In this document: piece by piece, positions 1 to 7,229 of the stretch | How the letters are laid out: each line of letters begins with the position of its first letter | How positions within the stretch are numbered: the stretch's first letter is position 1 | Source: an uncultured Clostridia bacterium | Lineage (GTDB): Bacteria; Bacillota; Clostridia; Christensenellales; Borkfalkiaceae | NCBI GenBank assembly: GCA_947624445.1 | Contig: CANQKF010000002.1 | Span: 88,445-152,444 of the forward strand | Length of the DNA: 64,000 nucleotides | Direction: 5' to 3' | The notes under the pieces: generated by a model | Told to the model about the DNA's origin: nothing | The model's database searches: none | The model's input: the letters and a program-made list of their open reading frames with translations, nothing else | Position numbers and translations under genes: made by a program

Positions 1-1539
1 CTTCCCACGGGCGCGGAGACCGAGGACGCCGAGTATTTCGACGTAAATTACCGCATCTACACGGGCGCGGAGGCGCCCTCGGCGCTCGGCACCTACGAGA
101 AGCCCGATGGTTCCACGGCTTCCACCCGCAAGCGCGCCTACGAGAAGTATCTCGCCTCCCTGCGCTCCAACAACCTGCTCGAAGAGGGCGAGGATACGAG
201 CAACTTCGAGAGCCTGCGCTATTTCGCGCTCGAACAGAAGTCTGCCTACGAGACGGCCGTCATCAACAAGGTGATGGATCTCTTCGAGGACGAGGCGGAG
301 AAGGATTTCAGGGAATCGTGGGTGCAGGAGGTCTACGAGGAGACGCTCAACACCCAGAAGGAGACCTACAACAGCAATAAGTCCACGTTCGAGACCGATC
401 TCAACGCGATGTCGGATAGCAAGTTCGTGCTCGCGGCGCCGCAGTCCGAGGACGCTTCGGGCAATCCCGTCAACGACGCCTACGGCTTCGTCATCAATAT
501 CCTGCTTCCCTTCTCGGCAACGCAGTCGGCTGCTTTGGACCGCGTCTCCAACGACCTCGGCGACGAAAAGGGCAACGTGTTCGCGGCGCGCGCCAATCTC
601 CTCCGCGGGATCCGCGCGACCGACCAGCGCGGCACATGGTTCACGGGCCACGAGGATTATTCCTTCGCAGCCGATGAGAACGCCTATAAGGGCGCAGGCG
701 ACCGCAACTATCTCTTCTTCGAGAACGGGCTCAAAAATTCCTCGGGCGACGATGCGCGCTACGAGCCCCTCAAAAATTACTACGGCGAATACACGTTCAA
801 CGGCGCCGTCGAAAAGGACGCCGAGGGCGAATACACGATCACGCCCGAGAAGATCACGATCGACGGATTCCTCGGCGAGATGAAGGGGTATCTCGAACAC
901 ATCGGGCTTCCCGTCGCGGTCGAGACCAAGGCGGATCCCGAAGCCTACTACGCCAACGAGGATTACTACTACACCGCGGACGCGGCGGACGGCAGCTACC
1001 GCGCGGGCGACGTCGATTACTCCAAGTTCATCTACGAGACGGGAAAGATCGAGTACTTCAAGACCAACCAATACAATGCCAACGATCTCTTCTATGCGGG
1101 CAGCAAGGAAAACGACGCGTTCTCCGTCATAAACGAGCTCTCCTTCGCGTATAATACGGATACGGCGGGGCTGAACTCCTATCTCGGCTATATGATCTCG
1201 CCGTATAAGACGTCGTTCATGTCCGAATTCGAGTACGCGGCACAGATCGCCGTTGCAAACGGCGCGGGCTCGTATGCGGTCATTCCCACCGATTACGGCT
1301 GGCACATCATCTACTGCACGTTCTCGTTCGCGGATGCGGAGACCCCGTTCAATTTCGTCTATGAGGACCGCAACGTGGAAGGGAAGTTCTCCAACCTCTA
1401 CTTCGAACAGATGAAGTCGGAGACGCTGTCGGACGATGCTTCCCGCCGCCAGACGGAGGCGATCAACAAGTACGCCGACGACTGCGTGAAGCAGTACACG
1501 GATCGCTGGAAGGATCTTGCGGATATGGACAACGCATAA
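1..1539 (+). CDS. PrsA/parvulin-like foldase, N-terminus outside window
   Basis: The frame is open from base 1 to the TAA at 1537-1539, so the start, and any signal peptide or lipobox, lies outside the window; 512 codons are visible. The visible part is acidic and rich in Asp, Glu, Tyr and Asn, as in exported lipoproteins. Near the C-terminus (about 1285-1320) it carries DYGWHIIYC, which resembles the closing GYHII strand of parvulin (rotamase) domains in PrsA and SurA. I infer an extracytoplasmic peptidyl-prolyl isomerase or chaperone. The assignment rests mainly on that motif and composition, so another secreted role is possible. The gene ends nine bases before uppP. Confidence 0.6.
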   Translation, partial: LPTGAETEDAEYFDVNYRIYTGAEAPSALGTYEKPDGSTASTRKRAYEKYLASLRSNNLLEEGEDTSNFESLRYFALEQKSAYETAVINKVMDLFEDEAEKDFRESWVQEVYEETLNTQKETYNSNKSTFETDLNAMSDSKFVLAAPQSEDASGNPVNDAYGFVINILLPFSATQSAALDRVSNDLGDEKGNVFAARANLLRGIRATDQRGTWFTGHEDYSFAADENAYKGAGDRNYLFFENGLKNSSGDDARYEPLKNYYGEYTFNGAVEKDAEGEYTITPEKITIDGFLGEMKGYLEHIGLPVAVETKADPEAYYANEDYYYTADAADGSYRAGDVDYSKFIYETGKIEYFKTNQYNANDLFYAGSKENDAFSVINELSFAYNTDTAGLNSYLGYMISPYKTSFMSEFEYAAQIAVANGAGSYAVIPTDYGWHIIYCTFSFADAETPFNFVYEDRNVEGKFSNLYFEQMKSETLSDDASRRQTEAINKYADDCVKQYTDRWKDLADMDNA

Positions 1540-1548
1540 GGGCGTTGC

Positions 1549-2349
1549 ATGGAGTTTTTCAAAGCGATCTTCACATCTATATTGCTCGGTACGGTGCAGG
1601 GACTCACAGAGTTCCTGCCCGTTTCATCGAGCGGACATCTTGTCCTCATCGAGCGGCTGCTCGGCGTTTCGTTCGTCGGCGGCGCGCTCTTTTTTCACCT
1701 CATGTTGCACCTCGGGTCGCTCGTCGCCGTCCTTATCGCGATGCGCAAAGAGATCAGAGCGGCGTGCAAAAGGCCCGTGGCGCTCCTCATGCTGTTTACG
1801 GCGACCCTTCCCGCGGGGGCGGCGGCCTTCTTCGCCGAAAAGATCGACGGGCTCTTCATGGGGGACCGCGGGCTCGCGGTTTTGTGCGTGTTTTTCGGGA
1901 TCACGGCGGTGCTGCTGCTCGCCGCCGAGCTCGTCGCGACGCGGCGGAAGCGCGCAAAGCCCTTCGGATGGGGGCAGGCGGCGGCGATGGGATTCATGCA
2001 GGCGGTCGCCGTGCTCCCCGGGATCTCGCGCAGCGGCTCGACGATCGCCGCGGGCGTCTTTGCGGGCGCGAGCGCGGAGGACGCCTCGAAATTCTCCTTC
2101 CTGATGAGCATTCCCGTCATTCTCGGGGGCGCGGTCCTCGGGATCGCGGAGATCGCCGCCTCGCCCACCGTGCGGATGGGGCCCGCGGAGGGCGTCGGGC
2201 TCGCCTGCGGCATGCTCGCCGCGGCGGTTTCGGGCTATTTTGCCCTCCGCCTGATGCGGAAGGCGATGGGGCGGGCGAACTACAAGTGGTTTGCGCTCTA
2301 TCTTATCCTGCTCTCGCTCGCGGGGCTGTGGCTCGACCTCCTCGCGTGA
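1549..2349 (+). CDS. uppP: Undecaprenyl-diphosphatase UppP (BacA)
   Basis: This 266-residue polytopic membrane protein dephosphorylates undecaprenyl pyrophosphate to regenerate the lipid carrier for peptidoglycan and other envelope polymers; in many bacteria it also gives bacitracin tolerance. The two family signatures are present: TEFLPVSSSGHL near residue 20, which holds the catalytic Glu and Ser/His residues, and PGISRSGST near residue 160 with the catalytic Arg. About eight hydrophobic segments span the protein and the length is normal. The ATG at 1549 was chosen because the conserved N-terminal helix starts there; no strong Shine-Dalgarno is visible, so coupling to the upstream gene nine bases away is likely. 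Confidence 0.96.
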   Translation: MEFFKAIFTSILLGTVQGLTEFLPVSSSGHLVLIERLLGVSFVGGALFFHLMLHLGSLVAVLIAMRKEIRAACKRPVALLMLFTATLPAGAAAFFAEKIDGLFMGDRGLAVLCVFFGITAVLLLAAELVATRRKRAKPFGWGQAAAMGFMQAVAVLPGISRSGSTIAAGVFAGASAEDASKFSFLMSIPVILGGAVLGIAEIAASPTVRMGPAEGVGLACGMLAAAVSGYFALRLMRKAMGRANYKWFALYLILLSLAGLWLDLLA

Positions 2350-2398
2350 CTTTTCCCGACGGCAAACGCAAAAAATAACGCAAAAATGCAACGCAAAA

Positions 2399-2420
2399 CG
2401 CCGCGGCAACCGCCGCGGCG
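2399..2420 (-). terminator. Intrinsic terminator for the small gene at 2479-2631
   Basis: An 8-bp GC-only stem (2399-2406 with 2413-2420, six-base loop) is followed on the minus strand by TTTTGCG and further T-rich sequence. On the plus strand no T-run follows, so it is oriented to end minus-strand transcription. Confidence 0.75.
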
Positions 2421-2438
2421 CTCTACATCTTCGGTTCA

Positions 2439-2476
2439 TTTTGGTGTGCCGAGCACCAAAAGGCGCAGCCTGCGCC
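2439..2476 (-). other. Two further tandem hairpins downstream of the small gene
   Basis: Reading the minus strand after the stop at 2479, a 6-bp stem (2471-2476 with 2462-2467) is followed directly by TTTT, and then an 8-bp perfect stem TTTTGGTG/CACCAAAA (2454-2461 with 2439-2446, seven-base loop). With the terminator at 2399-2420 this makes three consecutive hairpins in about 80 bases. They may be backup terminators or a stable 3' end. The stretch 2350-2398 shows nothing else. Confidence 0.5.
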
Positions 2477-2478
2477 CT

Positions 2479-2631
2479 TCAGGGCTCCGATTCATAGTGG
2501 CATCCGGAATATTGCGCGGGCGGCATCGCCTCGCCTTCGCCGACATAGATCGTATTCACAGTCCTTCCGTCGCGGTCGATGAGCCGATAAGCGCCCGTCT
2601 TGGGGCATACATCTCCGGAATTCAGTCGCAT
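2479..2631 (-). CDS. Small YjzC-like protein, 50 residues
   Basis: A short frame that length-limited gene callers would miss: ATG at 2631, TGA at 2479-2481. A near-perfect GGAGGTG Shine-Dalgarno sits at an ideal distance upstream of the ATG, and a strong minus-strand terminator follows the gene, so it is very likely translated. The peptide begins MRLNSGDVCPKTGAYRLID and has two cysteines (CPKTG early, GCHYE late) with a hydrophilic middle. The pattern, a small basic N-terminus with CPKTGxY and a late Pro-Pro stretch, recalls the YjzC family of conserved small Firmicutes proteins of unknown role. Metal binding by the cysteines is only a guess. It stands alone between uppP and an aldo/keto reductase gene. 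Confidence 0.78.
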   Translation of the reverse strand: MRLNSGDVCPKTGAYRLIDRDGRTVNTIYVGEGEAMPPAQYSGCHYESEP

Positions 2632-2682
2632 AAATTCACCTCCGATACCCACAGTATGTGCGCGGATGCGGAGGTTATGCGC

Positions 2683-3750
2683 TCAATTTTCCCCGCGGCA
2701 GATGTGCTCGATCTCCTCGAGCTCCTCCTCGGAGAAGCAGGGATCGACGCGCAGATTGTCGAGGATCTGCGCGGAGGAAGAGGCGCCCACGATGACGCTC
2801 GTCACCGCGCTGTCTTTGAGCACCCACGAGAGGGCGAGTTCGGGAAGCGTCTGCCCGCGGCGGACGGCGACGTCGTGCAGGGCGGCGAGTTTGTTCAGGA
2901 GGGCGTCCGTGAGGCGCTCCTCCTTGAGCGTGAAACTCTTGCGCATGCGGCTGTCCGTGGGGATCCCGCCGCGGTACCGCTCGGTGAGCAGCCCCTGCGC
3001 GAGGGGGGAATAGGCGATGATCCCGAAGCCCTGCGCCGCGGCATAGTCTTTGAGGCCGTCCTCTTCGATCGTGCGGTCGAGGAGGTTGTAGCACACCTGG
3101 TTGAGCACGAAGGGCGTGCGGAGTTCGCGGAACACGGCGACGGCCGCCTCCGTCTGGGCGCGGTTGTAGTTGGAGATCCCGATATAGAGCGCCTTGCCCT
3201 GTTCGACGAAGCGGTGCAGGGCATAGCAGGTCTCCTCGATGGGCGTCTCGGGCGCGGGACGGTGGTGATAAAAGATATCCACATAGTCGAGCCCCATGCG
3301 CTTCAAGCTCTGGTCGAGGGAGGCGGTGAGGTATTTTTTGCTGCCGCCGTCGCCGTAGGGGCCCTTCCACATGCCGAAGCCCGCCTTGGTGGAGATGCAG
3401 AGCTCGTCGCGGTATCCCGCGAGATTTTCGCGCAGGATGCGGCCGAAGTTCTCCTCCGCGGCGCCGCCCCGCGGGCCGTAGTTGTTGGCGAGATCGAAGT
3501 GGCACACGCCGTGATCGAAGGCGGTGAGCACCATGTCGCGCATGTTCTCGAAGCTATCGAAACTGCCGAAGTTGTGCCAGAGCCCGAGGGAGACCTCGGG
3601 AAGTTTCAGCCCGCTCTTGCCCGCGCGGCGGTAGTGAACGGCTTCCTTTTTATAGCGCATGGGGTCGGGAATGCGCTCCTTGTTCTGCATGAGATGCTTG
3701 ATCGTGCTTTCGTCGAGCCACTGCCCGCCGAGATATTTCTTGTTTTCCAT
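2683..3750 (-). CDS. Aldo/keto reductase, YghZ-like (L-glyceraldehyde 3-phosphate reductase group)
   Basis: A 355-residue NADPH-dependent aldo/keto reductase. It matches the YghZ group closely: GLKLPEVSLGLWHNFG, FDLANNYGPRG (catalytic Asp and Tyr), STKAGFGMWKGPYGDGG (catalytic Lys) and FYHHRP (catalytic His) occur in order, followed by the C-terminal cofactor site around SVIVGASS. Members reduce toxic aldehydes such as L-glyceraldehyde 3-phosphate; the exact substrate here is unknown. The start at 3750 was chosen because GGAAGG precedes it and because the promoter at 3780-3808 excludes the longer frame beginning at 3831. It is monocistronic as far as can be seen. Confidence 0.9.
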   Translation of the reverse strand: MENKKYLGGQWLDESTIKHLMQNKERIPDPMRYKKEAVHYRRAGKSGLKLPEVSLGLWHNFGSFDSFENMRDMVLTAFDHGVCHFDLANNYGPRGGAAEENFGRILRENLAGYRDELCISTKAGFGMWKGPYGDGGSKKYLTASLDQSLKRMGLDYVDIFYHHRPAPETPIEETCYALHRFVEQGKALYIGISNYNRAQTEAAVAVFRELRTPFVLNQVCYNLLDRTIEEDGLKDYAAAQGFGIIAYSPLAQGLLTERYRGGIPTDSRMRKSFTLKEERLTDALLNKLAALHDVAVRRGQTLPELALSWVLKDSAVTSVIVGASSSAQILDNLRVDPCFSEEELEEIEHICRGEN

Positions 3751-3779
3751 GAGAGACCTTCCGTAGTTTTCTACGAGCC

Positions 3780-3808
3780 ATGATAGCACATCCGCTCGGG
3801 AAATGCAA
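3780..3808 (-). promoter_or_regulatory. Sigma-A promoter of the aldo/keto reductase gene
   Basis: On the minus strand TTGCAT (3803-3808) and TATCAT (3780-3785) are separated by 17 bases and the -10 is preceded by TGC, an extended -10. The 29-base element is almost identical to the one at 8893-8921. Confidence 0.8.
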
Positions 3809-3903
3809 GCGTTGGGAAGAAACCCGTGCAACTTTATTTACACGTGAACCAAACGGCGCGCCGTCCGCATAGGATGATAAAAACAGACGGGGGAAGTCAT
3901 TCT

Positions 3904-4383
3904 ATGCGGCAAGCGTGCATCAAGACCTGCGAAAGAGAAGTGCGGGAGGCGCGGCTGCTCGCGCCGCTCTATGCGGGGCGGTGCGGGATCCTCACGGCGA
4001 CGTTGCAATATGTGTTCCAGACGGTCGTCCTCGGCGGGAGCGGAGAGGGCGAAGCGGCGCGCAGTCTCGAGCGGCTCGCCGCCGATCGGCTCTACGATCT
4101 CGAGAAGCTCGGCGCCCTTCTGAAGTCCCTCGGCGCGGACCCGCTCTTTTCCGCCTGTCCGCCCTATCCCGTCTCATTTCATACGGCAGCGTATGTCGAT
4201 TATTCGCGTTCGCTCCCGCAAATGCTCGCCGCCGATCTCCGCCTCGAACGGGAGATCCTGCATGCCCTCGACGCCCTCGGCGCCACGCTCGAAGGGGAAG
4301 CCGCGGAGACGGCCCGCCGCCTGCACGAGCGCACGCGCGGCTATATCGACCGCCTGTGCCGCCTCGACGGGCGGGAGGATTAG
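3904..4383 (+). CDS. Ferritin-like domain protein lacking most iron ligands
   Basis: A 159-residue helical protein recognisable as the Firmicutes ferritin-like/rubrerythrin-type family by YAGxxxxLTAxxQYxxQ near the N-terminus, LxxLGALLKSLGADP in the second helix, and a following segment with FHTAAYVDY. Relatives carry Glu and Glu-x-x-His iron ligands in the first, second and fourth helices; here the first Glu is Ile (GILTA) and the second-helix pair is Arg and Asp (RLYDLEKLG). It is therefore probably not a diiron enzyme. The ATG at 3904 has GGGGGA upstream; an in-frame ATG at 3874 would add ten residues. Its stop overlaps the convergent gene by four bases. Confidence 0.68.
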   Translation: MRQACIKTCEREVREARLLAPLYAGRCGILTATLQYVFQTVVLGGSGEGEAARSLERLAADRLYDLEKLGALLKSLGADPLFSACPPYPVSFHTAAYVDYSRSLPQMLAADLRLEREILHALDALGATLEGEAAETARRLHERTRGYIDRLCRLDGRED

Positions 4384-5111
4384 CAGAGGTCGCCGAACTT
4401 TTCGGGCATGAATTTCCAATAGCGCACGGGCATGTATCCGCGCATCTGTTTGAGCCGTTCGCGGGAGGGGATGTTCACGCTCTTATAGTATTTTTTCCAG
4501 AGCGCCTGCCATGCCCCTTCATCCGCGGAGAGGGCGACCTCGGCGCGGTCGAGGGGGGCGAGGAAGGTATGTTCGCCGTCGTAGACCGCCGCCCGTTTGC
4601 GCTTGACGTCGTGGATGACGAAGGGGAAGCGGGGCAGCCGCGCGCGGAAGTGGGGCACGAGCAGATCGCAGATGTCGTTGTCGGGCGCGATGGGGGCGTA
4701 CAGCGCCCCGCTGGCGCTCTCGAGAAAGCGCACGAACCCGTGGAAGCGGTGCACTTCGAATTGCACGCGGCGGATGCAGTCCTCCGCGGCGGCGACGGCG
4801 TCCTCGGCGAGCATGGCGCGCACGGGGCATTTGCGCGCCGCGATCAGGCGGAAATAGTCGAGCGCCACCTTGTCGCGGTCGTCCGCGCCCGAACGCAGGA
4901 GAAGATCGAGGTCCTCCATGCACTTGGGGTCGTATCGCAGGAGCCGCTTTTCGGCCTTTTCCGCGCGCACGGGGTCGGCGTGGACAAACACCGATTGCTC
5001 GCCCAGCCCGAGTTGTGCGCTGCGCGAGGAGAGCACGGCTTCGCCGTCGGAATAGGCGGCGAGAAGGGCCGTGAGGAAGCTCTGTTTGGTACCGTCGTAG
5101 AAGTAGATCAT
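4380..5111 (-). CDS. DUF4130 putative DNA metabolism protein (TIGR03915 family)
   Basis: A 243-residue member of the TIGR03915/DUF4130 family. Family blocks are clear: an N-terminal YFYDGTKQSFLTALL, the central FEVHRFHGFVRFLE, then APIAPDNDICDLLVPHF, FVIHDVKRKRAAVY and a basic C-terminal RERLKQMRGYMPVRYWKFMPE. The family nearly always sits beside the radical SAM protein found here immediately upstream, and is predicted, not proven, to act in DNA modification or repair; in some bacteria it is fused to uracil-DNA-glycosylase-like domains. The ATG overlaps the stop of the radical SAM gene (ATGA), so the two are translationally coupled and probably made in fixed ratio. Confidence 0.9.
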   Translation of the reverse strand: MIYFYDGTKQSFLTALLAAYSDGEAVLSSRSAQLGLGEQSVFVHADPVRAEKAEKRLLRYDPKCMEDLDLLLRSGADDRDKVALDYFRLIAARKCPVRAMLAEDAVAAAEDCIRRVQFEVHRFHGFVRFLESASGALYAPIAPDNDICDLLVPHFRARLPRFPFVIHDVKRKRAAVYDGEHTFLAPLDRAEVALSADEGAWQALWKKYYKSVNIPSRERLKQMRGYMPVRYWKFMPEKFGDLC

Positions 5112-6358
5112 AGTTCGCCCGTGCGTGCGGTCCTTGCCGCTTCGAGTTCGCGGAAGAGGTCGAGCTGCACGGCGTTTTCCCGCGCCTCGCCCGCCGTGAG
5201 CAGCCCGCGGAGCGCCGCGGGGTTCTCGGTGCCGAAAAATTTCCCGTCCGCCGTGAGGAAGTGCCGCGCCCGTTTGAGGACGACCCGCATCTTCTGAAGG
5301 TCCGCAAAGCCGAGCCGCGCATATCTCCGCGCCGAGAGGATCTTCTGCGCGCTCCTTGCCCCGATCCCGGGCACGCGGAGCAGCATTTCGAGGGGCGCGC
5401 GGTTGACTTCGACGGGGAAGAACTGCGGGTTCCGCAGCGCCCACGCGCACTTGGGATCGAGCTCGAGAGAGAGATTCCCGTCGTCCTCCACGATCTCCTC
5501 CGCCGTAAAACCGTAGAAGCGGAGCAGCCAATCGGCCTGGTAGAGCCTGTGTTCCCGCATGGGCTTTGCGCCGACGGCGGGCAGCAGGCGATCGTGCACG
5601 ACGGGCACATAGGAGGAATAATAGACCCGTTTGAGCCCGTTCGCGCGGTAGAGGCTCTGCGTGAGCCGCAGGATCTGCCCGTCGGGCTCGGGCGAGGCGC
5701 CGACGATCATCTGCGTCGTCTGCCCCGCGGGGAGGAAGTAGCCCCGCCGCTTTTCCGCGCGGAAGGCGAGCGCCTCCCGTTGCAGCTGTTTCATGGGCAG
5801 AAGCAGGCTCTCCTTGCTCTTTTGCGGGGCGAGGAGTTTGAGGCTCGCCTCGGAGGGCAGTTCGATGTTGTAGCTCATGCGGTCGGCGTACTGCGCCGCC
5901 TCGCGCGCGAGCAGGGGGTCGGCATGGGGGATGCCCTTCACGTGGATGTATCCGTGAAATCCGTATTCGGTGCGCAGCAGTTTCACGGTGCGGACAAGCT
6001 GTTCCATCGCGTAGTCGGGGGACTTCACGACGGCGGAGGAGAGGAAGAGCCCCTCGATGTAGTTCCGCTTGTAGAAATCCATCACGAGGGTGCAGATCTC
6101 CTCGGGGGTCGCCGTCGCCCGCGGAACGTCGGCGTCCGCGCGGGACATGCAGTATTTGCAGCGGAAAATGCAGTCGTTGGAGAGCAGGATCTTGAGCAGG
6201 GAGATGCACCTGCCGTCGGGCGTGAAGGAGTGGCAGCAGCCCGCGGCATAGCCGTTCCCGATCCCGCCCTCGTTTTTGCGCTTGCTCCCCGAGGAGGAGC
6301 AGGAGACGTCGTATTTCGCGCTCTCGGTGAGAATTTGCAGTTTTTCTTCGGAGATCAT
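5108..6358 (-). CDS. Putative DNA modification/repair radical SAM protein (TIGR03916 family)
   Basis: A 416-residue radical SAM protein. The cluster-binding CX3CX2C appears as CIFRCKYC around residue 64, preceded by the family-specific DVSCSSSGSKR and YAAGCCHSF segments. The C-terminal third carries a helix-hairpin-helix, LLRVPGIGARSAQKIL, typical of non-specific DNA binding. This architecture defines the family partnered with DUF4130; its substrate is not established. The start at 6358 fits the conserved ISEEKLxIL opening. A consensus promoter lies at 6380-6408, so this gene and the coupled DUF4130 gene form a two-gene operon transcribed away from the two-component system. Confidence 0.93.
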   Translation of the reverse strand: MISEEKLQILTESAKYDVSCSSSGSKRKNEGGIGNGYAAGCCHSFTPDGRCISLLKILLSNDCIFRCKYCMSRADADVPRATATPEEICTLVMDFYKRNYIEGLFLSSAVVKSPDYAMEQLVRTVKLLRTEYGFHGYIHVKGIPHADPLLAREAAQYADRMSYNIELPSEASLKLLAPQKSKESLLLPMKQLQREALAFRAEKRRGYFLPAGQTTQMIVGASPEPDGQILRLTQSLYRANGLKRVYYSSYVPVVHDRLLPAVGAKPMREHRLYQADWLLRFYGFTAEEIVEDDGNLSLELDPKCAWALRNPQFFPVEVNRAPLEMLLRVPGIGARSAQKILSARRYARLGFADLQKMRVVLKRARHFLTADGKFFGTENPAALRGLLTAGEARENAVQLDLFRELEAARTARTGEL

Positions 6359-6379
6359 CGCCTTCCTCCCGTTTTCTCC

Positions 6380-6408
6380 ATTATACGCCCGTTCCGCGGA
6401 AAAGTCAA
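6380..6408 (-). promoter_or_regulatory. Promoter of the radical SAM-DUF4130 operon
   Basis: On the minus strand TTGACT (6403-6408) and TATAAT (6380-6385) are separated by exactly 17 bases, about 15 bases upstream of the expected transcript start for the gene beginning at 6358. It is divergent from the promoter at 6453-6481. Confidence 0.85.
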
Positions 6409-6452
6409 ACGTTTGTTCCTGATTTTATGAACTTTTGTTTGAGTAATTTTTC

Positions 6453-6481
6453 TTGCATTTTCCGATGAAATATGATATACT
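6453..6481 (+). promoter_or_regulatory. Promoter of the two-component operon
   Basis: TTGCAT (6453-6458), 17-base spacer starting TTTCCG, a TGA step and TATACT (6476-6481). The transcript would carry a leader of about 75 bases before the response regulator start. Confidence 0.83.
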
Positions 6482-6562
6482 GTATGCGGAAGCCTTTCGG
6501 GGAACCTTTTTCCCGCGTTTGCGGGTGGGCGGAGGGCACATTCTTGGAGCTCGGAGGAAATG

Positions 6563-7225
6563 ATGAAGATTCTGATCGTAGACGATGAAGAAATGATCCG
6601 CAAAGTTCTGCGCGAATACGTGGAGTTCGAGGGCGGAGAGGCGGACGAAGCGGAGGACGGCATGGAGGCGGTGCGGATGTGCCGCGAGACGGAGTACGAC
6701 GTCGTGCTCATGGACATCATGATGCCCAAGCTCGACGGGTTTTCCGCCGTCAAGGAGCTGCGCAAGTTCTCCACAGTGCCCGTGATCATGCTCTCCGCGC
6801 GCGGCGAGGAATACGATAAACTCTTCGGCTTCGAGATCGGCTCGGACGACTACGTGACCAAGCCCTTCTCGCCCAAGGAAGTCATGGCGCGCATCCATGC
6901 CGTCGTGCGGCGCGGAAAGACGGTCCCGAGCGGGGAGATCTATGAATTCGAGGGGCTCAAGATCGACGTCACGGGGCGCAACGTGTATGTGGACGGCGAA
7001 AAGGCCGATCTTACGCCCAAGGAATACGAACTGCTCTTCTATTTCGTGCAGAACGCGGGCGTCGCGCTCACGCGGGAGCGCCTGCTCAACAAGGTCTGGG
7101 GCTACGATTTCTACGGCGACGACCGCACGGTGGATACGCATGTGAAGATGCTCCGCAGCAACCTGAAACAATACAGAAAATACATCGTGACCCTGCGCGG
7201 GCTCGGCTATAAGTTCGAGGTCTGA
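6563..7225 (+). CDS. OmpR/PhoB-type response regulator
   Basis: A 220-residue response regulator. The receiver domain has the acidic pair D7-D8, the phosphoacceptor Asp at about residue 51 (VLMDIMMP), a Ser at 78 and the conserved Lys at about 100 (DDYVTKPF). The C-terminal half is a winged-helix domain ending in LRGLGYKFEV, with the recognition helix near DRTVDTHVKMLRSNL. Two adjacent ATGs occur at 6560 and 6563; the second has the better five-base distance from GGAGG, so it was chosen. The cognate kinase gene begins four bases after the stop. Targets are unknown; the divergent radical SAM operon and its own promoter are obvious candidates. Confidence 0.95.
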   Translation: MKILIVDDEEMIRKVLREYVEFEGGEADEAEDGMEAVRMCRETEYDVVLMDIMMPKLDGFSAVKELRKFSTVPVIMLSARGEEYDKLFGFEIGSDDYVTKPFSPKEVMARIHAVVRRGKTVPSGEIYEFEGLKIDVTGRNVYVDGEKADLTPKEYELLFYFVQNAGVALTRERLLNKVWGYDFYGDDRTVDTHVKMLRSNLKQYRKYIVTLRGLGYKFEV

Positions 7226-7229
7226 CCGC

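Noticed and set aside
2386..3783. A 465-codon plus-strand open frame
   Set aside because: It is the mirror of the aldo/keto reductase and the small gene; it has no ribosome-binding site or protein motif.
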